NCBI GenBank assembly: GCA_946481195.1
Contig: CAMLNG010000144.1
Span: 1 to 8,455 of the forward strand
Length of the DNA: 8,455 bases
Direction of reading: 5' to 3'
DNA from: an uncultured Chromatiaceae bacterium
GTDB taxonomy: Bacteria > Pseudomonadota > Gammaproteobacteria > Enterobacterales > Alteromonadaceae
Shown in pieces: positions 1 through 6,533 of the stretch. Both the position numbers and the translations under genes were made by a program. Positions within the stretch are counted from its first letter, which is position 1; every line of letters starts with the position of its first letter. A model generated the notes under the pieces. That model made no database searches. It worked only from the letters and a program-made list of their open reading frames with translations, and was not told the origin of the DNA.

Positions 1-1569
1 GCCGCCAGTCATCACCGCAGTAGTACCTAACAACGCATTGGCGTTATTACGGATCTCAAATTGGTCGCCGCCGATATAAGTGATGGTAAAAGGCTCGCCA
101 TTGACATCACCAGGCGCCGTAAACTGTGACGACGCCGGATTCGTGTTAGTGACGTTGATAGTACCAACTTTGGCATTACCCTGATTATTAACGTTGAATT
201 CACCGCGCAGCGGCGACGCCAGAGCTAAATCTTCCGGTCTGCTGTTTAGCAGCGTCACGTTCTGCGCAGCGGTACTTAACGGTTTCAGGACAAACTGATC
301 ACCATTGCCAAAAGCACCGGCAGTGTTGTCGAGTTTAATCTCGTAACCATATAAAAAGTTACCCGGTACGTTGGTGCTATTAAATGTAGCCGGGTAAGCA
401 GTGATAGTTTGTGTTACTGCAGAACCAGTAATCACATTGCCACGCTCGTCCAGCACTTCAAGTTTAAATTGGTTTGGCGCGGTATAAGTCACCAGAAAAT
501 CGTTCGGTGGAATATCTTTGCCTTTACCTGCTTCCAGCGTCGCTGTCACTATGCCGGCACCAGTGTTACTGGTTTTCGGATAGCCGCCGTAAGTACCAGT
601 ACTGAAAATATTTTTCCCCAGCTGACCATTTCCGTCCATACCCAGTTTATTCTGGGTATTAAATGCGTCCGCTAAGCCAAGCGCCAGTTGCCCGAGTTTA
701 TTCTGAGTTGGTTCAAGGAGTTGCGCACGGAATTCCAGTAAGCCACCGATTTTACCACCCAGCGTCTGGCTCTCTACTTCGCCAATCACATTGCTGTTGT
801 AATCCAGCTGTAACTGCAAGGTTTTTCGCTCTGGGTCTGGATTACCTACTGCACTCATCAGGCTGAATTTGCCATGCTGCAGCACAATCGACTGACCAGT
901 ATTGAGGAACACCAGTTTTTCACCGTTTTCTGCGTCCAGCGTACTGATCTCAACCATTTCTGAGAGTTGACGCAGAGCTTCATCGCGTTTGTCCAGTAAA
1001 TCCATCGGTGGCGGCGTGTTAGTGCCGGTGCCATATGCTGAAATCTGCTTATTCATCTCTGCGATGGTGGTAATTTGCGAGTTGGCGGCAGAGACCAGAT
1101 TATCTAACTGTTGGTTAATCGATGTCCGCTGTTCCAGCACTATGCTGGAAAGCGTGTTGAATTTGCTAATCAGGGTTTGGGCACTGCCCATCACCAGCTG
1201 ACGAGACGATGTATTCGCCGGGTCATTGTTTGCCGATTGCAGTTGCTTAAACAAATCAGAAATACCGGTCGAGATACTGTTCGACGTATTAGCAAACAAG
1301 GTATCCACCCGGCTGGCTTCGGTCAGAAATTGTTGGTTGTAACTCAGTGCAGACGTATCCCGGCGCAGTTGCAGCATCGAAAACTCATTTGCCAGCCGGT
1401 TCGTCGTGCCACGACCGACCCCTAAGCCAAGGATACTGGACTCATATTCAGTACTTTGACGAACATAACCTTTGCTGTTGAGGTTACTGATGTTATTACC
1501 GGTAGTATTGAGCAGACCGGTACTGGCCAGTACACCGGATGTGCCTATCGTTAATAAGTTATCAGCCAT
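1..1569 (-). CDS. flgK: FlgK, hook-filament junction protein 1 (3' end outside window)
   Basis: FlgK (HAP1) forms the first ring between hook and filament and replaces the FlgD cap. The frame is open from the ATG at 1569 to the left edge: 523 residues with no stop (checked codon by codon on most lines). It begins MADNLLTIGTSGVLASTGLL, with GNNISNLNSKGYVRQ (residues 25-39), the FlgK D0/D1 signature, then SILGLGVGRGTTNR, and a coiled-coil-like region to about residue 190 (SRQLVMGSAQTLISKFNTL, SAANSQITTIAEMNKQIS). The motif GGKIGGLLEFRAQLLEPTQN marks the later D1 helix. The rest is a strand-rich surface domain, and the C-terminal D0 helix has not been reached, so the whole protein should exceed 600 residues, longer than the 547-553 of enterics. 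AGGAG at 1576-1580 sets the start. It follows flgJ by 30 bp, so cotranscription is likely; flgL is expected next. Confidence 0.96.
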   Translation of the reverse strand, partial: MADNLLTIGTSGVLASTGLLNTTGNNISNLNSKGYVRQSTEYESSILGLGVGRGTTNRLANEFSMLQLRRDTSALSYNQQFLTEASRVDTLFANTSNSISTGISDLFKQLQSANNDPANTSSRQLVMGSAQTLISKFNTLSSIVLEQRTSINQQLDNLVSAANSQITTIAEMNKQISAYGTGTNTPPPMDLLDKRDEALRQLSEMVEISTLDAENGEKLVFLNTGQSIVLQHGKFSLMSAVGNPDPERKTLQLQLDYNSNVIGEVESQTLGGKIGGLLEFRAQLLEPTQNKLGQLALGLADAFNTQNKLGMDGNGQLGKNIFSTGTYGGYPKTSNTGAGIVTATLEAGKGKDIPPNDFLVTYTAPNQFKLEVLDERGNVITGSAVTQTITAYPATFNSTNVPGNFLYGYEIKLDNTAGAFGNGDQFVLKPLSTAAQNVTLLNSRPEDLALASPLRGEFNVNNQGNAKVGTINVTNTNPASSQFTAPGDVNGEPFTITYIGGDQFEIRNNANALLGTTAVMTGG

Positions 1570-1599
1570 GATTTACTCCTGCAAAGGCTAAAAGCCCGC

Positions 1600-2814
1600 T
1601 CACAATTCTGTTTGACCTGAATTTTTCAGCAAATTCCGTACCTCTTTCAGCACAGACCCATTCATTACCTGTAAAATTTTTTGTGCATAGTTCGGATCAG
1701 TGGCATAACCGGCGGCCTGCAGTTGCTGAAAATAATTGGCAGTGTCGTGACTGACCGCAACAGCGTCCTGATAACGTGGCTGCTGACGGATAAAATCAAC
1801 ATAATCCTGCAAACCGGCCTGCAAACTGTCATAGACACGGAATTTGGCTTTTTCCTGCCGTGCAATACCCTGCCGATATTCCAGCGTATCCACTACAGCG
1901 ACGTCTCCCTGCCATTCTGGTTGGGCTTTAATACCAAATAAATTAAAGCTTTCACGGCCGTCAACCGCTTTAAACATACGCTGGCCCCAACCTGTTTCCA
2001 GAGCCGCCTGCGCCACTAATGCCAGAGGTTCGAGGCCAAGCTGACGGGCGGCCTGGCGCGCGGCCGGTAAAATACTTTTCACAAACTCCGCTTCAGGCCC
2101 GGTTAGCGCAGATAAGGCCGCCGTGTCATCGTCACTGGCGACAGCAGAGTTTGAATCATGTTTAACCGCAGCCACAGGGGGTGCTGTTGGAACCACACTG
2201 GCTTTGGCGACAGCAGGAGCTGTGCTGACCAGCATTTCTGCACCCAGTTGCTGAAACAAACCGGCGGATTGCGGAGTTTGCTGAGCTGATACTGCCATTT
2301 CAGCGTCCAGCACGGAAGTAGCTTGTGCTGCAGATTGAGTTTGTGTTTGCGTCGTCGGATAAACGATACGCTCGGCGTCAAGTTTTAATGCATGCTTTAC
2401 CGGCAAAGCCAAAGCATGCTGTTCTTTGGCGAGCGGCAGCGCTTTTTCTGTCTGAATGGTAAAGCGATTGGGGGCCGACACCTGGCTGGCCGCTTTACTT
2501 TTTGCGGCCTCAGGTGCCAGTTGTTGCACCATCAGATCAGCCAGTCCTAAGGTGCCTTTTTTTGAAAGTTCAGCGGTCAGCTGACTGTCGTACATGTCAC
2601 GGTAAAAGCCAGTCGCCTGGCTGTTCAGTGGATTGTCTTCCTCAAAGGTCTGATTGGCTTTGCGCATACTCGACATCAGCATGCCCATAAATACCGATTC
2701 AAACTGCTGCGCAGCCTGACGCACCGCCGCGACTTTATCTTTACTGGCTAACGCGCGCAGCTCATTCAGACTGGACAGGTCGTGATAAGACACATCCACT
2801 TGCGGCGCAGCCAT
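1600..2814 (-). CDS. flgJ: FlgJ, rod cap and peptidoglycan-hydrolysing glucosaminidase
   Basis: FlgJ caps the growing rod and opens a hole for it in the peptidoglycan. It is 404 residues, clearly longer than the roughly 315 of enteric FlgJ. The N-terminal rod-binding domain (about 15-100) contains RQAAQQFESVFMGMLMSSMR and FYRDMYDSQLTAELSKKGTLGLADLM in consecutive parts. Residues about 105-235 form a low-complexity linker rich in Ala, Gln, Thr and Pro. The C-terminal glucosaminidase/muramidase domain (about 240-390) has AQAALETGWGQ with presumed catalytic Glu273, the SFNLFGIKA motif (289-297), and AAGYATDPNYAQKI (367-380) with the conserved tyrosines. All key residues are present. Its ATG directly follows the flgI TAA with no spacer, so translation is probably coupled; the likely ribosome binding site is GGTGG inside the flgI end. 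flgK starts 30 bp downstream. Confidence 0.96.
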   Translation of the reverse strand: MAAPQVDVSYHDLSSLNELRALASKDKVAAVRQAAQQFESVFMGMLMSSMRKANQTFEEDNPLNSQATGFYRDMYDSQLTAELSKKGTLGLADLMVQQLAPEAAKSKAASQVSAPNRFTIQTEKALPLAKEQHALALPVKHALKLDAERIVYPTTQTQTQSAAQATSVLDAEMAVSAQQTPQSAGLFQQLGAEMLVSTAPAVAKASVVPTAPPVAAVKHDSNSAVASDDDTAALSALTGPEAEFVKSILPAARQAARQLGLEPLALVAQAALETGWGQRMFKAVDGRESFNLFGIKAQPEWQGDVAVVDTLEYRQGIARQEKAKFRVYDSLQAGLQDYVDFIRQQPRYQDAVAVSHDTANYFQQLQAAGYATDPNYAQKILQVMNGSVLKEVRNLLKNSGQTEL

Positions 2815-3903
2815 TTAGATTACCACCAGTTCGCCGTGGATAGCGCCGGCTTCTTTCAGCGCTTCGAGGATAGCCATCAGGTCGCCCGGGGCGGCGCCAA
2901 CCGCATTGACAGTCTGTACCAGTTCATCCAGCGTTGTGCCCGGGTCAAATTTAAACATGCGGGATTTATCAGGCCGGACATCAATAATAGTGTTTTGTTG
3001 CACGGCAGTCTGACCGCCGGCTAACGCATTGGGCTGCACCACTTGCGGGTTCTCGGCAATAGTCACGGTCATGCCGCCATGGGTAATAGCCGCCGGAAAT
3101 AACCGCACGTCTTTGCCAATCACAATGGTGCCGGTTCTGGAGTTAATAATGATTTTGGCGCTATCAGACGCCGGTTCAAAACTGAGATTTTCCAGGGTCG
3201 ACAAATAGGACACGCGCTGGTCGATGTCACGCGGCGCCCGTACCTGCACAGAACGGGCATCCAGTGTGCGGGCCGTTTCGGGTCCGATAAACTGGTTGAT
3301 TGCAGCGGTCAGGTTTTTCGCCGTAGTAAAATCACCACGGTTAAGGTTAAAAGTGATGTAATCGCCCTGAGCAAATGGTGTCGGTACCTCACGCTCTACA
3401 GTCGCACCATTAGGAATACGACCGACAGTCGGCGTATTGACGACAACCTGTGAACCGTCAGCGCCCTCAGCGCCAAGGCCTGATACCACCAGACTGCCCT
3501 GTGCAACAGCGTACACCTGACCGTCCAGGCCTTTTAAGAAGGTTTGCAGCAACTGACCACCGCGCAAGCCCTTTGAGCTGCCGACGGACGCCACTGTAAT
3601 ATCAAGGTTCTGGCCAGGCTTGGCGAAAGGTGGAAGTTCTGCGGTCACGGCTACTGCGGCAACGTTTTTAATCTGTGCTTTCATGCCGGCCGGCAAATTA
3701 ATACCAAAATTAGCCAGCATGGTTTTGAAGCTTTGCTCAGTGAACGGGCTTTGCTCGCCAGTACCCGGCAGACCAACCACCAGTCCATATCCGACCAACT
3801 GGTTATGCCGAACCCCTTCGACTGTCGCCACATCTTTCACGCGGGCGGCCTGAGCACTGGTGACAAACAGCAACATGGCCGCGCTCAACAAATATTTGTT
3901 CAT
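2815..3903 (-). CDS. flgI: FlgI, flagellar P-ring protein
   Basis: FlgI forms the P ring around the rod in the periplasm, probably at the peptidoglycan layer. The precursor is 362 residues, against about 365 in enterics. A Sec signal peptide ([19 protein letters not shown], residues 1-19) with an AQA cleavage site leads into [31 protein letters not shown], the family's highly conserved N-terminus (given here in overlapping parts: [18 protein letters not shown] then PGTGE). Other landmarks are [20 protein letters not shown], a Gly-rich GGQLLQT, and the C-terminal [20 protein letters not shown]. The start is the ATG at 3903 with GGGGAA at 3910-3915; a GTG at 3930 would prepend nine residues that spoil the signal peptide and overlap flgH. 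The stop codon TAA is immediately followed by the flgJ ATG. Confidence 0.97.
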   Translation of the reverse strand: MNKYLLSAAMLLFVTSAQAARVKDVATVEGVRHNQLVGYGLVVGLPGTGEQSPFTEQSFKTMLANFGINLPAGMKAQIKNVAAVAVTAELPPFAKPGQNLDITVASVGSSKGLRGGQLLQTFLKGLDGQVYAVAQGSLVVSGLGAEGADGSQVVVNTPTVGRIPNGATVEREVPTPFAQGDYITFNLNRGDFTTAKNLTAAINQFIGPETARTLDARSVQVRAPRDIDQRVSYLSTLENLSFEPASDSAKIIINSRTGTIVIGKDVRLFPAAITHGGMTVTIAENPQVVQPNALAGGQTAVQQNTIIDVRPDKSRMFKFDPGTTLDELVQTVNAVGAAPGDLMAILEALKEAGAIHGELVVI

Positions 3904-3909
3904 TGCAGG

Positions 3910-3915
3910 TTCCCC
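3910..3915 (-). promoter_or_regulatory. Ribosome binding site that fixes the flgI start
   Basis: GGGGAA on the minus strand lies six bases before the ATG at 3903. It supports this start over the GTG at 3930, which falls inside flgH and has no comparable site. Confidence 0.7.
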
Positions 3916-3917
3916 GC

Positions 3918-4595
3918 TCAGAATGGCCACAACGCACTGGAGAAAAATCTGGTAAGCCAGCCAGGTCCTTGTCCACCATGCGTTGCACCGGTACCACTAT
4001 ATTCAATGCGGGCATTGGCGATTTTGGTCGACTCTACAGTATTGCGTGAATCCACATCTTCCGGCCGGATCACGCCGGTCAACCGGATGTATTCTTTACC
4101 GGTATTGAGCGTCAGCCATTTTTCACCACGGATCACCAGGTTGCCATTGGCCATTACTCTAAGCACATTGACGGAAATATCACCGACCAGACTGTTACTC
4201 TGGTCGGCTTTGGAATCGCCTTTAAACTCACTGCTGGAATTGACACCAAGTTGCAGCGTATTGCCGGCGACCGACACGTTGCGACCGCCCAAACCCACCA
4301 TAGGATCAATCGAATTGCTGGAATCTTTACCAAACTCCGTTTTGGCTTTTTTCGACGCCTGAGTATTTTCTTTCAGTACCACAGTAATAATATCGCCCTC
4401 ACGCCGGGCTTTATTGTCAGAGTAAAGACCGTTGGAGACGCCGTTGGCATACAAAGAACCGGTATTCAGCACAGGTTTAGCCGCAGGCTCCGGCGGCAAT
4501 GGCGCAAAAGCCGGATCATCCGGAAAAGCCTCCGGTACGTAGCTGGCGCAGGACGCCAAACCACAACAAAATAAAACCAGCCATAACTGCCGCAT
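3918..4595 (-). CDS. flgH: FlgH, flagellar L-ring lipoprotein
   Basis: FlgH assembles the L ring in the outer membrane around the distal rod. The predicted precursor is 225 residues. A short lipoprotein signal peptide ends in the lipobox LASC with lipidated Cys16. After a Pro-rich spacer comes the conserved core with [19 protein letters not shown], a strand-rich middle, and [14 protein letters not shown] followed by [14 protein letters not shown]. It ends in WPF, the usual aromatic terminus. I place the start at the ATG at 4595, with GGAGG at 4601-4605 in front. An in-frame TTG at 4610 would add five residues (MVEVV) ahead of the signal peptide and overlap this ribosome binding site, so it is less likely. 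Salmonella FlgH is about 232 residues. Export is by Sec, unlike the rod and hook proteins. Confidence 0.96.
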   Translation of the reverse strand: MRQLWLVLFCCGLASCASYVPEAFPDDPAFAPLPPEPAAKPVLNTGSLYANGVSNGLYSDNKARREGDIITVVLKENTQASKKAKTEFGKDSSNSIDPMVGLGGRNVSVAGNTLQLGVNSSSEFKGDSKADQSNSLVGDISVNVLRVMANGNLVIRGEKWLTLNTGKEYIRLTGVIRPEDVDSRNTVESTKIANARIEYSGTGATHGGQGPGWLTRFFSSALWPF

Positions 4596-4600
4596 AACAA

Positions 4601-4605
4601 CCTCC
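4601..4605 (-). promoter_or_regulatory. Ribosome binding site that fixes the flgH start
   Basis: GGAGG on the minus strand lies five bases ahead of the ATG at 4595. The alternative upstream TTG start at 4610 has this sequence inside its own coding region and only weak pairing further upstream in the flgG end, which argues for the ATG. Confidence 0.8.
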
Positions 4606-4610
4606 ACCAA

Positions 4611-5399
4611 TCAGAGCTGCTGAATCGCAAAACTCAGCATCTGGTCTACTGCCGAAATCACTTTGGAATTCATTTCGTAGACGCGTTGACTTTCAATCAA
4701 GCCCACCAGTTCTTCGGTCACATTGACGTTTGACGCTTCTAATGCGCCCTGCACAATAAAACCGATGCCTTCAAGCCCAGGCACACCCTGTACCGGGTCG
4801 CCACTGGCACCGGTTTGTTTAAACAGGTTCTGACCGATAGGTTCAAGACCGGCCGGGTTGATAAAATTGGTCACGGTCAGCTGACCGAGCACGGCATTTT
4901 CTACTTGCCCCGGGATTTTCACCGACACTTCGCCGTCCTGAGAAATGGTGATTTCGGTTGCTTCAGGGGGAATGGTGATAGTTGGCTGGATTTGGTAACC
5001 GGCACCTGACGTCACCAGGTTACCTTCACTATCGGTGGTAAACTGGCCATTCCGTGAATAAGAGATGGTGCCATCCGGCATCAGCACCTCAAAAAAGCCT
5101 GGGCCCTGAATCATGACATCCAGTGCATTGTCGGTAGTCATGTGATTGCCCTGGCTAAAGTTCTTTTGTGTCGCGACCACTTTTGTGCCGGCGCCAATCA
5201 TCAGGCCATTTGGCAGCTCTGAGTTTTGTGATGAGCGACCACCAGGTTGGTTGATATTCTGATACAACAAATCTTCGAAGACCGCCCGGCTCTTTTTGTA
5301 GCCAACCGTGCTGGCGTTGGCCAGATTGTTAGAGATCACCGAAATGTCGCGCTGTTTGGCGTCTAAGCCGGTTTTACTGATCCAAAGTGCCGGATGCAT
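4611..5399 (-). CDS. flgG: FlgG, distal rod protein
   Basis: FlgG forms the distal rod that spans the periplasm and passes through the P and L rings. The protein is 262 residues, close to the 260 of enteric FlgG. The N-terminal motif SNNLANASTVGYKKSRAVFE occupies residues 23-42. The FlgG-specific segment at residues 46-63 (starting YQNINQPGG and ending ELP) is present; in Salmonella this stretch gives the rod its rigidity compared with the hook. The C-terminal helix (ASNVNVTEELVGLIESQRVY, about 221-240) and the ending SFAIQQL are typical. The start is supported by a near-perfect AGGAGGA at 5404-5410, five bases or so from the ATG. A short palindrome (GAGCTTTAAGCTC, plus 5411-5423) fills the space just after the flgF stop. 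flgH begins 15 bp downstream. Confidence 0.97.
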   Translation of the reverse strand: MHPALWISKTGLDAKQRDISVISNNLANASTVGYKKSRAVFEDLLYQNINQPGGRSSQNSELPNGLMIGAGTKVVATQKNFSQGNHMTTDNALDVMIQGPGFFEVLMPDGTISYSRNGQFTTDSEGNLVTSGAGYQIQPTITIPPEATEITISQDGEVSVKIPGQVENAVLGQLTVTNFINPAGLEPIGQNLFKQTGASGDPVQGVPGLEGIGFIVQGALEASNVNVTEELVGLIESQRVYEMNSKVISAVDQMLSFAIQQL

Positions 5400-5422
5400 A
5401 GAGTCCTCCTGAGCTTTAAGCT

Positions 5423-6166
5423 CTAGATGATACGAAGTACCTGATTATGTTGACGGTCCATATCTTCAGCCGTCTTCATCATTTTGACCTGTAGCTCATA
5501 TTGGCGCTGCAGGTTGATCATATAAGTCATCTCAGCAACCGCATTAACATTGCTGCCTTCTACTGCGCCGCTTAGCAGATTAACTGTCGGGTCCACTTCG
5601 GCCTGCTCACCATCTTTGCGGCGAAACAAACCGTCGTTCCCTTTAAACATGTCCTGGTTGTCGGGTTTCACCAGCTTAATTCTGGCTGCCTCGACCATCG
5701 CGGTGGCTGGCGCTCCGCGGGGTAACACATTGACACCACCATCTTTGGTAATTTCAATTTTGCTGAGTGGCTGCGGCACTTCTATCGGACCACCTTCACC
5801 CAGCACATTGAGGCCGGAAGAGGTCTGTAAAAAACCTTCCGGACTGATTTGCAGATTACCGGCGCGGGTATAGGCTTCATTGCCCTCACCATCCTCAACG
5901 GCAAACCAGCCGTCGCCCTGAATGGCAACATCCAGCTCATTCTGTGTGATCTTGATTTCACCAGCGTCAAAATTCTGACTTGGCATTTCGGTCAGGGCAA
6001 ACACCCGGGTCGGCTGGCCATCACCAAAAGCCTGCATAGCGCGAGCCTGCGCTAAATCTGCTTTAAAACCAACGGTATTAGCATTAGCCAGGTTGTTAGC
6101 ACGCACCGACAGCGCATTCATATTCTCTTTTGCGCCAGTCATTGCGATGTAAACCATGCGATCCAT
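5423..6166 (-). CDS. flgF: FlgF, distal (proximal-side) rod protein
   Basis: FlgF is a rod subunit of the flagellar basal body, present in a few copies between the FlgB/FlgC proximal rod and the FlgG distal rod, and is exported by the flagellar type III apparatus. At 247 residues it is the usual size (about 250). It carries the rod motif ANNLANANTVGFK at residues 23-35 and the C-terminal helix region GSNVNAVAEMTYMINLQRQY (about 204-223). The N-terminus MDRMVYIAM resembles the enteric MDHAIYTAM start, which supports the ATG at 6166, as does AAGGGGGA at 6172-6179. It lacks the FlgG-specific QPGG segment, distinguishing it from its neighbour. It is preceded by a sigma-54 promoter and followed by flgG after 23 bp. 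Confidence 0.96.
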   Translation of the reverse strand: MDRMVYIAMTGAKENMNALSVRANNLANANTVGFKADLAQARAMQAFGDGQPTRVFALTEMPSQNFDAGEIKITQNELDVAIQGDGWFAVEDGEGNEAYTRAGNLQISPEGFLQTSSGLNVLGEGGPIEVPQPLSKIEITKDGGVNVLPRGAPATAMVEAARIKLVKPDNQDMFKGNDGLFRRKDGEQAEVDPTVNLLSGAVEGSNVNAVAEMTYMINLQRQYELQVKMMKTAEDMDRQHNQVLRII

Positions 6167-6198
6167 AGTGATCCCCCTTCTCTATCTAAACAGGTAAA

Positions 6199-6213
6199 GC
6201 AAGGATGGTGCCA
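6199..6213 (-). promoter_or_regulatory. Sigma-54 (RpoN) promoter for flgF
   Basis: On the minus strand, positions 6213 to 6199 read TGGCACCATCCTTGC, followed by TTT. This matches the sigma-54 consensus TGGCAC-N5-TTGC with the invariant GG (6212-6211) and GC (6200-6199) exactly ten bases apart. Placing the C at -12 predicts transcription starting at about 6187 on an A, giving a 21-base leader that contains the flgF ribosome binding site AAGGGGGA and ends at the ATG at 6166. Sigma-54 with an NtrC-type activator (FleR/FlrC) is known to drive mid-level flagellar genes in Vibrio and Pseudomonas, which fits the location. I could not identify an activator-binding site by eye. Confidence 0.88.
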
Positions 6214-6243
6214 AAAAACATGCTGACGGGTTGATACAGTTAT

Positions 6244-6273
6244 GGCGGCAGTCGTTTGCCGCTTATCCGGCAT
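6244..6273 (-). other. Two overlapping, mutually exclusive hairpins
   Basis: On either strand the segment 6257-6262 (TGCCGC on plus) can pair in two ways. It can pair with GCGGCA at 6245-6250 to give a 6-bp G:C-rich stem with a 6-base loop. Alternatively, TGCCG at 6257-6261 can pair with CGGCA at 6268-6272 to give a 5-bp stem. Both cannot form at once. The segment lies between the repeat array and the sigma-54 promoter, upstream of the predicted flgF transcript, so it would matter only for RNA reading through from flgE, or as a DNA structure or protein-binding site. The pairing is seen in the sequence; any regulatory role is speculative. Confidence 0.45.
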
Positions 6274-6279
6274 AAAAAA

Positions 6280-6350
6280 CGTCTGAAGCGCTTTTGAAAA
6301 AGCGAATCGTTGAGCTGAAAAGTCCGCTTTGGACGGTGGCGAATAAAAAA
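6280..6350. repeat. Diverged third copy of the 75-bp repeat unit
   Basis: This 71-bp stretch aligns along its whole length with the two perfect units on its right. It starts CG.. after an A run (6274-6279), keeps an AGCG-TTTT core, then CGTTG-x-x-CTGAAA, and ends GGTGGCGAATAAAAAA, the last part matching exactly. By eye roughly two thirds of positions match, with a few small gaps. It therefore represents an older duplication or an independently diverged member of the same repeat. The internal CAACGC/GCGTTG hairpin is lost, but a different stem is present: CGCTTTT (6290-6296) with AAAAGCG (6299-6305). Confidence 0.75.
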
Positions 6351-6500
6351 CGCAGGGAGCGGTTTTTAACAACGCACCGCGTTGGCCTGAAAGGTGAGCA
6401 CCATGGATGGTGGCGAATAAAAAAACGCAGGGAGCGGTTTTTAACAACGCACCGCGTTGGCCTGAAAGGTGAGCACCATGGATGGTGGCGAATAAAAAAA
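6351..6500. repeat. Two perfect 75-bp direct tandem repeats
   Basis: Positions 6351-6425 and 6426-6500 are identical over all 75 bases, including a terminal run of seven A. Each unit contains several small self-complementary elements: CGC-aggga-GCG flanked by A and T runs (a weak terminator-like hairpin, for example 6346-6367); CAACGC-acc-GCGTTG (6370-6384 and 6445-6459); and CACCAT-gg-ATGGTG (6399-6412 and 6474-6487). Perfect identity implies recent duplication or gene conversion. The array abuts the flgE terminator, whose A run is the end of the second unit. Because 75 is a multiple of three, spurious open frames run through it on both strands. No transposase or target-site duplication is visible. 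The unit may belong to a dispersed intergenic repeat family of the host, but that cannot be judged from one locus. Confidence 0.95.
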
Positions 6501-6520
6501 CCACCCGTAGGTGGTTTTTT
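6494..6520 (-). terminator. Rho-independent terminator after flgE
   Basis: An 11-bp perfect stem (6495-6505 with 6510-6520) consists of five G:C-rich pairs, CCACC/GGTGG, flanked by six A:T pairs. Read in the flgE direction, the stem is followed by seven T residues (6500-6494). The loop in this sense is TACG closed by C and G, i.e. C(UACG)G, a UNCG-class ultra-stable tetraloop; in the opposite sense the loop is CGTA, so the structure looks optimised for the minus strand. It begins 13 bp after the flgE TAA. The flanking A and T tracts would also allow termination on the plus strand, but no plus-strand gene is seen. What is inferred, not seen, is how completely it stops polymerase before flgF. 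Confidence 0.88.
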
Positions 6521-6533
6521 ATCAAATGGAACC

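Noticed and set aside
1583..1597. Small GGCT-aaa-AGCC hairpin between flgJ and flgK
   Set aside because: Only four base pairs, no T run in the direction of transcription, and directly ahead of the flgK ribosome binding site; too weak to call a terminator.
3928..3930. GTG as the flgI start, giving a nine-residue longer protein
   Set aside because: It would overlap flgH and place MAILSGEPA before a complete signal peptide that starts at the ATG at 3903.
3733..4362. Plus-strand 209-codon open frame antisense to flgH/flgI
   Set aside because: It is a shadow of the two conserved minus-strand genes, with no recognisable domain, ribosome binding site or promoter.
5411..5423. Palindrome GAGCTTTAAGCTC between flgF and flgG as an operator or terminator
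   Set aside because: The hairpin would have no usable loop and no T run; it may be a chance palindrome, and there is no partner site nearby.
6265..6275. GCCGGATAA on the minus strand as a sigma-28 -10 element for flgF
   Set aside because: It has one extra base relative to GCCGATAA and no TAAA-type -35 element at the right distance; the sigma-54 site nearer flgF is far better.
6139..6525. Minus-strand 128-codon open frame covering most of the flgE-flgF gap and overlapping the flgF start
   Set aside because: It runs through the terminator stem, both repeat units and the sigma-54 promoter, has no plausible ribosome binding site, overlaps flgF in another frame, and its periodic sequence merely reflects the 75-bp repeat.
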